DNA from: Amycolatopsis bartoniae
Lineage (GTDB): Bacteria > Actinomycetota > Actinomycetes > Mycobacteriales > Pseudonocardiaceae
Direction of reading: 5' to 3'
DNA length: 64,000 bases
Assembly: GCF_014191255.1 (NCBI RefSeq)
Contig: NZ_JACHWH010000001.1
Coordinates: forward strand, 1,798,001 to 1,862,000
Shown here: positions 38,395 through 47,602 of the stretch, piece by piece
Numbering within the stretch: position 1 is the stretch's first letter
How the letters are laid out: each line of letters opens with the position of its first letter
The notes under the pieces: model-generated
Seen by the model: only the letters and a program-made list of their open reading frames with translations
What the model was told of the DNA's origin: nothing
Database searches by the model: none
Program-made: the position numbers and the translations under genes

Positions 38395-39960
38395 ATGCGT
38401 AGACGCGTGTCCCTGGCAAGTCTGTTCGGCGCGGCCCTGCTGACGCTCACCGCCTTCGCCCAGCCCGCGATGGCCGAGCAGAGCACCAAGCAGCTGACCG
38501 ACGTCGTTCCCGTCCCCGTCCAGGCCAAGTCCGATCCCCGAGCCGACTTCCGGCTCACCCCGGCGACGGTCATCGTCGCCGACCGCGACGCCCGGCAGGT
38601 CGCCGACTACCTGCGCGGCGTGCTGCGGCCGTCCACCGGCTACCTGCTGCCCGTGGTCCCGTTCGCGGTGACGCCGAAGATCGAGCTCGACGTCACGAAG
38701 ACCGCGAAGGTCGGCGACCAGGGCTACCAGCTCGACGTCACCCAGCGCGGCGTCACCATCCGCGCCAACACCTCCGACGGGCTGTTCGCCGGCGTGCAGA
38801 CGCTGCGCCAGCTGCTGCCCGCCTCGATCGAGGCGAAGACCGTCCAGCACACCAGGTGGGTGGTGCCGGGCGGCAGCATCACCGACTACCCGCGGTTCGC
38901 CGAGCGCGGCGCGATGCTCGACGTGGCCCGGCACTTCTTCAACCCCGACCAGGTGAAGCTGTACATCGACCAGATCGCTCAGTACAAGATCAACACGCTG
39001 CACCTGCACCTGGCCGACGACCAGGGGTGGCGCATCGAGATCAAGAGCTGGCCGAACCTCGCGAAGTACGGCGGCAGCACCGCGGTGGACGGCGACCCGG
39101 GCGGCTACTACACGCAGGCCCAGTACAAGGACATCGTCGCGTACGCCGCCTCGCGGCACATCACGATCGTGCCCGAGATCGACATGCCGAGCCACACGAA
39201 CGCCGCGCTGGCCTCGTACGCGGAGCTGAACTGCGACGGCGTCGCGCCGCCGCTGTACACCGGCATCGACGTGGGCTTCAGCTCGCTGTGCGTCAACAAG
39301 GACATCACCTACAAGTTCCTCGACGACGTGATCGGCGAGCTCGCGGCGATGACCCCGGGCAAGTACATCCACATCGGCGGCGACGAGGCGCACTCGACGA
39401 GCCCCGCGGACTACCAGACGTTCGAGAACAAGGTGCTGCCGATCGTCGCCAAGCACGGCAAGTTCGCCGAAGGCTGGAACGAGATCGCGAAGGCCACCGC
39501 ACTGCCGGTCACCGCGGTTCCGCAGTTCTGGGACACCGACGGCGTGGACGACGCCACCGCGGCCGCCGCGGCGCGCGGCAACAAGATCCTCATGTCGCCG
39601 GCGAACAAGGCGTACATCGACCAGCAGTACACGCCGGACAGCCCGCTCGGCCTGCACTGGGCCGGCTACGTCGAGGTCAAGGACGCCTACGACTGGGACC
39701 CGGCCACCACGCTGGCCGGGGTGACGCAGGACAGCCAGATCGCCGGTGTCGAGGCGCCGCTGTGGTCGGAGACCATCCACAACAGCGACGAGATCGAGTA
39801 CCTGGCGTTCCCGCGCCTGGCCGGGATCGCCGAGATCGGGTGGTCGCCGCGGTCGACGCACGACTGGAACTCCTACCGCGAGCGGCTGGCCGACCAGGGC
39901 CCGCGGTGGGACGCCGAGGGCATCGACTTCTACCGGTCACCACAGGTGGACTGGAAGTAG
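38395..39960 (+). CDS. Secreted beta-N-acetylhexosaminidase (GH20)
   Basis: The 521-residue exoenzyme has a signal peptide (MRRRVSLASLFGAALLTLTA, cleaved after AMA). A GH20b domain (about 35-155) precedes the GH20 barrel (about 160-510). The catalytic Asp330-Glu331 pair lies in GGDEAH. DYPRFAERGAMLDVARHFF, HLHLADDQGWRIEI and PEIDMPSHTNA are family motifs. It removes terminal GlcNAc from chitin oligomers or wall fragments. The dre-like site fits chitin-responsive control. Confidence 0.94.
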   Translation: MRRRVSLASLFGAALLTLTAFAQPAMAEQSTKQLTDVVPVPVQAKSDPRADFRLTPATVIVADRDARQVADYLRGVLRPSTGYLLPVVPFAVTPKIELDVTKTAKVGDQGYQLDVTQRGVTIRANTSDGLFAGVQTLRQLLPASIEAKTVQHTRWVVPGGSITDYPRFAERGAMLDVARHFFNPDQVKLYIDQIAQYKINTLHLHLADDQGWRIEIKSWPNLAKYGGSTAVDGDPGGYYTQAQYKDIVAYAASRHITIVPEIDMPSHTNAALASYAELNCDGVAPPLYTGIDVGFSSLCVNKDITYKFLDDVIGELAAMTPGKYIHIGGDEAHSTSPADYQTFENKVLPIVAKHGKFAEGWNEIAKATALPVTAVPQFWDTDGVDDATAAAAARGNKILMSPANKAYIDQQYTPDSPLGLHWAGYVEVKDAYDWDPATTLAGVTQDSQIAGVEAPLWSETIHNSDEIEYLAFPRLAGIAEIGWSPRSTHDWNSYRERLADQGPRWDAEGIDFYRSPQVDWK

Positions 39961-39965
39961 CTCCG

Positions 39966-39995
39966 GTAGACACTGTCTACTGATCTTGATATACC
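39966..39995 (+). promoter_or_regulatory. Promoter and dyad before the SGNH hydrolase gene
   Basis: TAGACA (39967-39972) and TATACC (39990-39995) are 17 bases apart. The dyad GTAGAC-ACT-GTCTAC (39966-39980) overlaps the -35 box. The downstream TetR gene product is a candidate ligand for the dyad. Confidence 0.5.
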
Positions 39996-40032
39996 AGGTC
40001 TCTTGGGTGAACAACTCATGACGGAGACCTGA

Positions 40033-40839
40033 ATGCACTACGAACGATTCGTCGCCCTCGGCGACAGCTGCACCGAGGGGTTGCACGACCTGTACCCCGG
40101 TGGCAAGCAGTACCGGGGCTGGGCGGACCTGTCCGCGGCGACCCTCGCCGCGGCGGGCCCCCAGTTCCGGTACGCCAACCTCGGCGTCCGCGGCAGGCGG
40201 CTCGACCAGATCATCGTCGAGCAGATCCCCACCGCGCTGGACCTGCGCCCCGACCTCGTGGCGCTGTTCGGCGGCGCCAACGACGTGATGACCCGGCACT
40301 TCCGGCCCGAGGTCGTCGCCAAGCGGGTCGCGGCCGCCGTGCGGATCCTGACCGGCGCCGTGCCTACCGTCGCGGTGTTCACCCTTCCCGACGTCTCCAG
40401 CCGTATGCCGGGCGTCCTGCGCGTCCGCGGCCGCATCGACGCGCTGAACGAGGCCATCCGTGAGTCCGCCGACCGGTACGGCGCGCTGCTGGTCGACCTG
40501 TCCGACGAAGACGTGCACGACCTGCGCTACTTCGGTCCCGACCGGCTCCACCTGTCCGAGCCGGGCCACCGGCGGCTCGCCGCGCGCCTGCTCACCAACC
40601 TCGACGTGCCGTGCGACCCGGCGTGGCTCGCGCCGCTGCCCGGTGAGCCGCTGCAACCCGGCCTGCGGGCGCACGCGCAGTGGCTGTGGCGGGAGGTGCT
40701 GCCGGTCGCCGTGAGCCGCACGCGCAACTGGGTCGTCGGGCGCTCGCCCGGCGACGGGTTCACGCCGAAACGGCCCGAGCTGCTGCCTGTCCTCGCCGAA
40801 GAACTCAATCCGTGGACAGCGCTCCCCGGCGGCGCCTGA
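40033..40839 (+). CDS. SGNH/GDSL-type esterase
   Basis: The 268-residue hydrolase has block I ALGDSCTEGL with the nucleophile Ser, the Gly in NLGVRGRR, FGGANDVM (block III Asn) and the catalytic Asp-x-x-His in RLHLSEPGH. No signal peptide is present, so it is probably cytoplasmic. Substrates in this broad family include lipids, acetylated sugars and other esters. Its 3' end overlaps the following TetR gene by 28 bases. Confidence 0.9.
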   Translation: MHYERFVALGDSCTEGLHDLYPGGKQYRGWADLSAATLAAAGPQFRYANLGVRGRRLDQIIVEQIPTALDLRPDLVALFGGANDVMTRHFRPEVVAKRVAAAVRILTGAVPTVAVFTLPDVSSRMPGVLRVRGRIDALNEAIRESADRYGALLVDLSDEDVHDLRYFGPDRLHLSEPGHRRLAARLLTNLDVPCDPAWLAPLPGEPLQPGLRAHAQWLWREVLPVAVSRTRNWVVGRSPGDGFTPKRPELLPVLAEELNPWTALPGGA

Positions 40840-41342
40840 TCTCCAGCGCCGTGACGCTCCTCGCCGACGAAGGCGTGGAGGCGGTCACGTTGCGGCGCAT
40901 CGCACGCGAGGCCGGTGTCTCGCACGGCGCACCACTGCGGCACTTCGCCGGCCGGGCCGAGCTGCTTTCCGCGGTGGCGCAGGAGGGGTTCGCCGAGCTG
41001 GGCGAGGCCGACCTGCCCGACTCGTCGGCGCGTGACCGGCTGCGCGCCGCGTGCCGGGCGTACCTGGAGTTCGCGAGGCGGAACCCGGCGATGTTCGAGC
41101 TGATGTTCCGGCACGACCTGATCGACGTGAGCGAGCTCGACCAGGAGGTGTTCGTGCGGTTCACCGGCCTGGTCGCCGCCGCGCAGGCCGACGGCTGGCG
41201 CCCCGGTGCCGACTCCCGCGCGCTCGCCGCGTCGCTGTGGGCCGCGCTGCACGGGCTGGCGGAGCTGTGGCTGTGGGGCGGGCTGGCCGAGCAGGACCTG
41301 CCCGGCACGCTGGAGCTGACGCTCAGCGCCTACCTGGGCTGA
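40812..41342 (+). CDS. TetR-family regulator
   Basis: The 176-residue regulator starts at a GTG inside the hydrolase gene. The helix-turn-helix covers about residues 5-52 (AVTLLADEGVEAVTLRRIAR, GVSHGAPLRHF). The C-terminal part resembles TetR_C_33/WHG-type domains (ELMFRHDLIDVSELDQE). It is co-transcribed with the SGNH hydrolase and may control that operon. Its 3' end overlaps the convergent decarboxylase gene by 20 bases. Confidence 0.88.
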   Translation: MDSAPRRRLISSAVTLLADEGVEAVTLRRIAREAGVSHGAPLRHFAGRAELLSAVAQEGFAELGEADLPDSSARDRLRAACRAYLEFARRNPAMFELMFRHDLIDVSELDQEVFVRFTGLVAAAQADGWRPGADSRALAASLWAALHGLAELWLWGGLAEQDLPGTLELTLSAYLG

Positions 41343-42759
41343 TCCGCTTTCCCGCCGTCTGGAGGGTTTCCCACGCGGTCGCCACGTGCGCGGAGGTCGT
41401 GGCGGGCGAACCGATCGCCATGCGCAGCCAGACCTCGTCGCCGATCTTGGTGTGCGTCAGGTACAGCTGCCCGGACGAGTTGACGCGCTCCATCAGCTCC
41501 AGCGCGTCCGTCCTCAGTGGACGGAAGCAGACCAGCCCGAAGGGGTGGTGCTGGCGCAGCTCGAAGTCCGGGTCGGCGGCGACGAGGGCCGCGAGCTCCT
41601 GCGCCAGCGCGACGCCCGTGCGAATGTGCTCGCGCAGCCCTTCGGCGCCGTACCAGCGGATCACCGACCACAGCTTGAGCGCGCGGAACCGGCGGCCCAG
41701 CGGCACCTGCCAGTCGCGGTAGTCGATCACCTGGCCGGACTCGCTGGCGGGGTTGCGCAGGTACTCGGGCAGGATCGACAGCGCGTCGATGAGCGGCCGC
41801 CGGTCGGCGACCCACAGCACGCCGCAGTCGAAGTTGGTCAGCAGCCACTTGTGCGGGTTGGTCGCGTAGGAGTCCGCGTACTCGGCGACGCCGTCGTTGA
41901 TCCACCGCAGCTCCGGGCACACGGCGGCGACACCCGCGTACGCCGCGTCGACGTGCAGCCAGATCCCGTGCTCCCGGCAGATTTCCCCGATCGCGCGCAC
42001 CGGGTCGACGGCGGTGGTGGAGGTGGTGCCGATCGTGGCGCAGACGAGGGCGGGCGTGGCACCGGCGGCGACGTCCTGCTCGATGAGCGCCCGCAGGTGC
42101 GCGGGGTTCATCTCCAGCGTCTCGGGGTCCACGTCGACGCTGCGGACGTTGGCCGCGCCGAGCCCGGCGATGCGCCCGGCCTTCTCCAGGGAGGAATGCG
42201 TCTGTGAGGAGACGTACATGGTGTAGCGGCCGGTGATGCCGTCCGCGCCGACCTTTCCGCCGCTGGCCCGGTGCAGCGCCGCGAGCACCGCGACGAGTGC
42301 CGCGCTCGACGCCGAGTCCTGGATGACGCCACCGCCGCGCGAGTCGGTGCGGAAATGCGCCGGCAGGTCGAGCAGTTCGGCGAGCCAGTCGACCACGACG
42401 GTCTCCAGCTCCGTGGCGGCCGGGCTCGTCGCCCAGACCATGCCCTGCACGCCGAGACCCGCCGAGAGCAGGTCGCCGAGGATGCTGGGGCCGCTGGTGT
42501 TCGACGGGAAGTAGGCGAAGAAGTTCGGGTGCTGCCAGTGCGTGACGCCCGGCAGCAGGACGCGGTCGAGGTCGGCGAGCACGTCGTCGTACGGCTCGCC
42601 CCGTTCCGGCGGCGAGGCGGGCAGCTGCGCACGCACGTCGCCGGGCCGGACCGCCGAGCGGACCGGGTACTGCTCGACACCAGCCAGGTAGTCGGCGATC
42701 CGGTCGACCACCTGCCTGCCGTACTGCCGGAACTCCTCCGGCGTCATGTGCCCTGCCAT
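41323..42759 (-). CDS. PLP-dependent aromatic amino acid decarboxylase
   Basis: The 478-residue group II decarboxylase has the PLP Lys in NPHKWLLTNFDC near residue 300, with HVDAAYAG and ATIGTTSTTAVDPV for cofactor contacts. HPNFFAYFPSN and the SxxH region (SSQTHSSLEK) are typical of DOPA/Trp/Tyr decarboxylases. It should produce an aromatic amine such as tyramine or tryptamine. The substrate is not fixed by the sequence. ATG at 42747 is an alternative start. Confidence 0.9.
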   Translation of the reverse strand: MAGHMTPEEFRQYGRQVVDRIADYLAGVEQYPVRSAVRPGDVRAQLPASPPERGEPYDDVLADLDRVLLPGVTHWQHPNFFAYFPSNTSGPSILGDLLSAGLGVQGMVWATSPAATELETVVVDWLAELLDLPAHFRTDSRGGGVIQDSASSAALVAVLAALHRASGGKVGADGITGRYTMYVSSQTHSSLEKAGRIAGLGAANVRSVDVDPETLEMNPAHLRALIEQDVAAGATPALVCATIGTTSTTAVDPVRAIGEICREHGIWLHVDAAYAGVAAVCPELRWINDGVAEYADSYATNPHKWLLTNFDCGVLWVADRRPLIDALSILPEYLRNPASESGQVIDYRDWQVPLGRRFRALKLWSVIRWYGAEGLREHIRTGVALAQELAALVAADPDFELRQHHPFGLVCFRPLRTDALELMERVNSSGQLYLTHTKIGDEVWLRMAIGSPATTSAHVATAWETLQTAGKRISPGRR

Positions 42760-42772
42760 GCGGTCCAGCTGA

Positions 42773-44461
42773 TCACCTCCACGCCGACTTCCGCAACAAC
42801 CGCAGCCCGTTGAGGGCCACCAGCGCGGTGGAACCCTCGTGCCCGGCCACGCCCAGCGGCAGCGGCAGGTCGCCGAGCAGGTCCCACAGCACCAGCCCGG
42901 CGATGCACGCCGCCGCGAGGACCAGGTTGGCCGACACCATCCGCCGCGCCCGCCGCGCCAGCCGGATCACCGCGGGGATGGCGGTCAGCTCGTCACGCAC
43001 CACGACGGCGTCGGCGGTCTCCAGCGCCAGGTCCACCCGCCCGACCGCGACCCCGACGTGCGCGGCCGCGAGCGCGGGCGCGTCATTGATCCCGTCGCCG
43101 ACGAGCAGCACGCGCTCGCCCAGCTCCCGCACCGCGGTCACCTTGTCCTGCGGGAACAACTCGGCGCGCACGTCCGCGATCCCGACCTCGGCGGCGATCT
43201 TGTGCGCCGCCTCCTCGCCGTCGCCGGTCAGCAGCACGGGCTCGAACTCCGCGAGCGCGGCGACGGCGGCGGGCGCGTCCTCCCGCAGCCGGTCGGTGAG
43301 GACGATCCGGCCGACCTCGACGTCGTCGACGTAGACCGTGGGACCACGGCCGACGCGCACCTGCCTGCCCTCGACCTCCGCGCGCACGCCCACGCCCGGA
43401 ATCGCGGCGAACCCTTGTGCGGCAGGCACTTCCAGGCCGCGTTCGCGGGCGGCGGCCACGATCGCGCGGCCGAGCGGGTGCTCGCTGCCGTACTCGGCGG
43501 CGGCGGCCAGCCGCAGCACTTCGTCGTCGGCCTCGACCACCCGCGGCGCGCCTTCGGTGAGCGTGCCGGTCTTGTCGAACGCGACGCGCGTGGCCGTGCC
43601 GAGCCGTTCCATCACCACGGCCGACTTGACGAGCACGCCGTGCCGCCCGGCGTTGGCGATCGCGGACAGCAGCGGCGGCATGGTCGCGAGCACGACGGCA
43701 CACGGCGAGGCGACGATCATGAACGTCATGGCGCGCAACAGGGTCGGCTGCAGCGCGGCGCCGAAGGCCAGTGGCACGAAGAACAACGCGAGCGTGGCGG
43801 CCACGACGCCCACCGAGTACCACTGCTCGACCTTCTCGATGAACAGCTGCGTCCTCGCCTTGGTCGCGGACGCCTCCTCGACCATCGAGACGATCCGCGC
43901 GATCACCGTGTCCTGCGCCGCCCGCGTGACGCGGACCCGCAACGCGCCGGTGCCGTTGAGGGTGCCGGCGAACACCTCGTCCCCGGCGGTTTTGGGCACC
44001 GGCAACGGTTCCCCGGTGATCGAAGCCTGATCGACCTCGCTCGTCCCCTCGACGACCTCACCGTCCGCGCCGATGCGTTCGCCGGGCCGGACGAGCAGGA
44101 CGTCACCGACCTCGGCGCTGCTCGCGAGCTCGTCGCCGGAAACCAGGTCCCGCACGGAGTTCGCGGTGCGGCGCGTCGCGACCGCTTCCAGCGCACCGGA
44201 GGTCGCGAAGATGACGATCAGCAGCCCGCCGTCGAAGACCTGCCCGATCGCGGCCGCCCCGATCGCCGCGACGACCATCAGCAGGTCGACGTCGAGGGTC
44301 TTCTCGCGCAGCGCCCGCAGCCCGTCGAGCAGCGGCGCCCAGCCGCCCGCGAGGTAACAGGCCAGGTAGAGCGGCCAGGCCGGGCCGCCGAGCAGGTCCA
44401 CGCCGAGCCCGGCGAGGAAGCACACCGTGGCCACGACGGCCCATCGCACCTCGGAAATCAT
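42773..44461 (-). CDS. ctpJ: P1B-4 type metal-exporting ATPase (CtpJ-like)
   Basis: The 562-residue P-type ATPase lacks an N-terminal metal-binding domain. TM4 has SPC (ASPCAVVLA) in place of CPC, and TM6 has HEGSTALVALNGLRLL. Together these define P1B-4 transporters of Co2+, Ni2+ or Fe2+. The phosphorylation site DKTGTLTEGAP, the TGE loop ITGEPLPV and VGDGINDAPAL are intact. It is divergent from an NmtR homologue, as ctpJ is paired with nmtR in M. tuberculosis, so nickel/cobalt export is likely. A TAGGGT box lies only seven bases before the ATG. Confidence 0.9.
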   Translation of the reverse strand: MISEVRWAVVATVCFLAGLGVDLLGGPAWPLYLACYLAGGWAPLLDGLRALREKTLDVDLLMVVAAIGAAAIGQVFDGGLLIVIFATSGALEAVATRRTANSVRDLVSGDELASSAEVGDVLLVRPGERIGADGEVVEGTSEVDQASITGEPLPVPKTAGDEVFAGTLNGTGALRVRVTRAAQDTVIARIVSMVEEASATKARTQLFIEKVEQWYSVGVVAATLALFFVPLAFGAALQPTLLRAMTFMIVASPCAVVLATMPPLLSAIANAGRHGVLVKSAVVMERLGTATRVAFDKTGTLTEGAPRVVEADDEVLRLAAAAEYGSEHPLGRAIVAAARERGLEVPAAQGFAAIPGVGVRAEVEGRQVRVGRGPTVYVDDVEVGRIVLTDRLREDAPAAVAALAEFEPVLLTGDGEEAAHKIAAEVGIADVRAELFPQDKVTAVRELGERVLLVGDGINDAPALAAAHVGVAVGRVDLALETADAVVVRDELTAIPAVIRLARRARRMVSANLVLAAACIAGLVLWDLLGDLPLPLGVAGHEGSTALVALNGLRLLRKSAWR

Positions 44462-44476
44462 GCCTTCACCCTACAG

Positions 44477-44504
44477 GAACATATGAAGACGTCTACATGT
44501 GTTC
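44477..44504. promoter_or_regulatory. NmtR operator between ctpJ and nmtR
   Basis: A 28-base imperfect inverted repeat: GAACATATGA at 44477-44486 and ACATGTGTTC at 44495-44504, around AGACGTCT. The spacing and AT-rich arms fit ArsR/SmtB 12-2-12-type operators. It covers the gap between the two divergent starts. Confidence 0.7.
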
Positions 44505-44510
44505 TCTTGC

Positions 44511-44516
44511 TAGGAT
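44511..44516 (+). promoter_or_regulatory. -10 box implying a leaderless nmtR mRNA
   Basis: TAGGAT lies six bases before the nmtR GTG, so transcription would begin at or next to the start codon. No ribosome-binding site is present in that gap, which fits leaderless translation. Confidence 0.55.
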
Positions 44517-44522
44517 TGCCGG

Positions 44523-44882
44523 GTGGGGCACGGAGTCGAAGGCAGGCACGCGCCGGCGGCGTCGCTGGACGCGGCCGCCGCGGCGACCGTCGCCGCCACC
44601 CTCCAGGCCCTCGCGACGCCCAGCCGCCTGCTGATGCTCACCCGGCTGCGGCAGGGCCCGTGCTCGGTCGGCGAGCTCGCGGAGGCCGTGGAGATGGAGC
44701 AGTCCGCGGTGTCCCACCAGCTGCGCCTGCTGCGCAACCTCGGGCTCGTCGCCGGGCAGCGCACCGGCCGCAGCATCGTGTACAGCCTGTACGACAACCA
44801 CGTGGCCCAGCTGCTCGACGAGGCCGTGTACCACATCGAACACCTCCGCCTCGGCGTGCAGGACCGCTCGTCCACCGCATAA
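44523..44882 (+). CDS. nmtR: Ni/Co-sensing ArsR-family repressor NmtR
   Basis: The 119-residue repressor closely follows M. tuberculosis NmtR from memory: N-terminus MGHGVEG, LQALATPSRLLMLT, MEQSAVSHQLRLLRNLGLV and YSLYD. The metal ligands Gly2/His3, Asp91, His93, His104 and His107 are at the same numbers; the later His109 and His116 are Arg and Ser. The GTG start is supported because it gives the metal-binding N-terminus. It should release the ctpJ operator when Ni2+ or Co2+ binds. Confidence 0.93.
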   Translation: MGHGVEGRHAPAASLDAAAAATVAATLQALATPSRLLMLTRLRQGPCSVGELAEAVEMEQSAVSHQLRLLRNLGLVAGQRTGRSIVYSLYDNHVAQLLDEAVYHIEHLRLGVQDRSSTA

Positions 44883-44898
44883 CTGGCACAGTGGTGGC

Positions 44899-45390
44899 GT
44901 GAGCGAACCAGTGCTGGATCTGCGGCCTCCGGCCAACCTCGTGGACCGGCGTGCGGTGGGGTTCTGGACCACGCGGGCGGCGCTGGGCTGGGTCGCCCCA
45001 CTCGTCGGGGTGCTGCTGTGGCTCGTCTTCGCCGGTGGCACCGCCGCGACGATCACGTTGGTGGTGGTCGCCGTGCTCGCCCTCGCGCACCTGGTCGTGA
45101 TGCCGCAGTGGCGCTACCGCGTGCACCGGTGGGAGGTGAGCGAGCAGGTCGTCTACACGCAGTCCGGCTGGTTCAACCAGGAGCGGCGCATCGCCCCGGT
45201 CTCCCGCATCCAGACGGTCGACACCGAGCGCGGCCCGCTCGAACGGCTCTTCCGACTGGCGAACCTCACCGTCACCACGGCGTCGGCCCGCGGTCCGGTG
45301 CACATCCACGGGCTCGACCTCGACACCGCGCAGCGCCTGGCCGCCGAGCTGGCCGCCCGCACGCAGGCCACCGCGGGGGACGCGACGTGA
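44899..45390 (+). CDS. Membrane protein with bacterial PH domain (YdbS-like)
   Basis: The 163-residue protein has two adjacent membrane segments (TRAALGWVAPLVGVLLWLVF, ATITLVVVAVLALAHLVVMP) and then a bPH2 (DUF304) domain (about 75-155; WEVSEQVVYTQSGWFNQER, VSRIQTVDTERGPLERLF). Such proteins occur in pairs with a larger partner; in Bacillus YdbS/YdbT protect against certain bacteriocins. Its stop overlaps the next gene by four bases (GTGA). Confidence 0.88.
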   Translation: MSEPVLDLRPPANLVDRRAVGFWTTRAALGWVAPLVGVLLWLVFAGGTAATITLVVVAVLALAHLVVMPQWRYRVHRWEVSEQVVYTQSGWFNQERRIAPVSRIQTVDTERGPLERLFRLANLTVTTASARGPVHIHGLDLDTAQRLAAELAARTQATAGDAT

Positions 45391-46856
45391 CCGAGCCGCT
45401 GCCGTGGCACCGGCTGAGCGCGAAGATGCTCGCCGTGCACCCGGTGCAGGAGGTGATCCGGTTCCTGCCGGTGCTGATCGGCGTGCTGTTCATCGGCAGC
45501 CACGGGCAGGGGCACGTGTGGAGCCTCGTCGGACTGGGGGTTGCCGTCGGGGGCGGGCTGTTGCGCTGGTTCACCACGACGTACCAGCTCACGCCGACGC
45601 ACGTGCGCGTCCGCCGCGGGCTGCTGAACCGCCGTGAGCTGTCCGTGCCGCGGGACCGGATCCGCTCGGTGGACCTCACCGCGCACCCCCTGCAGCGCAT
45701 CCTCGGGCTGAGTCGGGTGGTGATCGGCACCGGCCGCTCCGACCGGCACGACGAGGGCGTCACCCTGGACGCGCTCGCCGCCCCCGCAGCCGCCCGGTTG
45801 CGCGAGGAACTGTTGCACCGCACGGAAAGCGTCGAGCAGGCCGAGCCCGCGGGCACGGTGCTGGCGCGGCTGTCCCCGCGCTGGGTGCGGTACGGCCCGT
45901 TCACGCTGTCGGGCATCGCGACGATCGGCGTCGTGGTCGGCTCGCTCGCCAACCTGTTCAACGAGACCCGCGTGGACCCCGACGACTGGGGCCTGCTGCG
46001 GTCGGTCATCGGGCAGCTCACGTCCGTGCCGGTCGCGGTGGCGGTCGTGGAGATCACGGCGTTCGTGGTGGTGCTCGTCGCGGTGTTGTCCGCGCTGGCC
46101 TACGTGCTGGCGTTCTGGAACTTCCGGCTCGTGCGCACCGGCGGCACCCTGCACGTCACGCGCGGCCTGCTGACGAGCCGGTCCACCACCATCGAACTAC
46201 GGCGCCTGCGGGGCGCGGAGATCAGCGAACCCCTGCTGCTGCGGGCGGTGCGCGGCGCGCGCTGCATGGCGATCACCACCGGGCTGCGCGTCGGGCGGGG
46301 CTCGGAGCACGGCGGCACGATCCTGCTGCCGCCCGCGCCGCTGACCGAGGCCCGCCGCGTGGCGGGCGAGGTGATCGGCGATTCCGAACCGGCGCGGCAC
46401 GAGCTGGTTCGCCACGGCCCCAGCGCGCACCGCCGCCGCTACACGCGGGCGTTCCTCTTCGCGGTCGTCGTCACGGGCGTGTTCCTGCTGCTGCACGCGT
46501 TTGCGCGCTGGCCGGACTGGCCGTGGCAGGTGGCGCTCGTGCTGTTCCCCGCGGGCGCGCTGCTGGCCGAGGACCGCTACCGCAACCTCGGGCACGTGCT
46601 GCTCGGGCGGCGGCTGGTGTTCCGGCACGGCAGCCTGCTGCGACGGCGGTACCTGCTCTCGTCCGACGGCGTGATCGGCTGGGTGGTGCATCGGTCGTTC
46701 TTCCAGCGCCGGGCGGGTCTCGTGTCGCTCACCGCGACCACCGCCGCGGGACATCAGCACTACACGTGCACGGACCTGCCCGCCGCGGAGGCCGTCGCGC
46801 TGGCGCACGACGCCGTGCCCGGACTGCTGGACCCGTTCCTCGTCCGGCGCGGGTGA
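45387..46856 (+). CDS. Membrane protein with multiple PH domains (YdbT-like)
   Basis: The 489-residue partner of the preceding gene has about six membrane segments in pairs, each pair followed by a DUF304/bPH2 domain (about 65-145, 250-340, 400-485). Recurrent motifs are LTPTHVRVRRGLLNRRELSV, RIRSVDLTAHPLQRILGL and TRGLLTSRSTTIELRRLRGA. The GTG start overlaps the previous stop. The two proteins probably form a membrane complex; the function in actinobacteria is unknown. Confidence 0.88.
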   Translation: MTEPLPWHRLSAKMLAVHPVQEVIRFLPVLIGVLFIGSHGQGHVWSLVGLGVAVGGGLLRWFTTTYQLTPTHVRVRRGLLNRRELSVPRDRIRSVDLTAHPLQRILGLSRVVIGTGRSDRHDEGVTLDALAAPAAARLREELLHRTESVEQAEPAGTVLARLSPRWVRYGPFTLSGIATIGVVVGSLANLFNETRVDPDDWGLLRSVIGQLTSVPVAVAVVEITAFVVVLVAVLSALAYVLAFWNFRLVRTGGTLHVTRGLLTSRSTTIELRRLRGAEISEPLLLRAVRGARCMAITTGLRVGRGSEHGGTILLPPAPLTEARRVAGEVIGDSEPARHELVRHGPSAHRRRYTRAFLFAVVVTGVFLLLHAFARWPDWPWQVALVLFPAGALLAEDRYRNLGHVLLGRRLVFRHGSLLRRRYLLSSDGVIGWVVHRSFFQRRAGLVSLTATTAAGHQHYTCTDLPAAEAVALAHDAVPGLLDPFLVRRG

Positions 46857-46927
46857 CGGTTTTCCCTCCCCCGGAACGGAGGTCTGCCCGGCTGTGCCCG
46901 ATGTCCGGTTCGCGAAGAGTGCTCGAC

Positions 46928-47602
46928 ATGACCTCTCCGCGAATCCGACTGCCCCTGGTGGGGCTCATGGTGGTGGTAGTGCTGTTCCTCGGCTACGCGC
47001 TGCCGCCGTACCTCGGCCTCGATCCGGCCCGCGCCCGGACCGTGGCGCCCGAAGGTGTGCCGTACTACTACCCGCTGCTGGTCACGCACATCTTCCTCGG
47101 CTCGCTGGCGTTGCTGACCGGTTGTCTGCAGCTGTGGCCTTGGCTGCGGGGGCGTTGTCCGGTGGTGCACCGGTGGAGCGGCCGGGTGTACGTGTTCGCG
47201 TGCGTCTTCGGCGGGCTCGCGGTGCTGACGTTCAGCACGGTGACCTACTGGGGCCCGAACCAGCAGGCCGCGAACACGCTGCTGGCCGTGCTGTGGATCG
47301 GCACCACGGTCGCCGGGTACCGGACCGCGCGGCAACGGCGGTTCGGTGAGCACCGCAAGTGGATGGTGCGCAGTTTCGCGCTGTGCTTCTCGATCATCCT
47401 GAACCGGCCTTGGACGATCGTGGTCATGGCGATCGTACAGCCGGGCGACGAGGCGGCCGCGGCGCAGGCGGCCGGGGTCGGGGCGTGGCTGAGCTGGGTG
47501 GTGAACCTGCTGGTGGCCGAGTGGTGGCTGACCAGGCCACGCAAGCCGGTCAGCCGGCGGTCAGCGGATGGTCAGCGGGTCCCGGCACGCTCCGCGGCAT
47601 GA
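46928..47602 (+). CDS. DUF2306 membrane protein
   Basis: The 224-residue protein has about six membrane segments and the DUF2306 features HIFLGSLALLTGCLQLWPWL, HRWSGRVYVFACVFGGL and FGEHRKWMVRSFAL. The His residues in the helices suggest haem or metal binding, but this is not proven for the family. The ATG at 46928 follows GAAGAG; an in-frame ATG at 46901 would add nine residues. Its stop overlaps the following gene by four bases. Confidence 0.8.
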   Translation: MTSPRIRLPLVGLMVVVVLFLGYALPPYLGLDPARARTVAPEGVPYYYPLLVTHIFLGSLALLTGCLQLWPWLRGRCPVVHRWSGRVYVFACVFGGLAVLTFSTVTYWGPNQQAANTLLAVLWIGTTVAGYRTARQRRFGEHRKWMVRSFALCFSIILNRPWTIVVMAIVQPGDEAAAAQAAGVGAWLSWVVNLLVAEWWLTRPRKPVSRRSADGQRVPARSAA

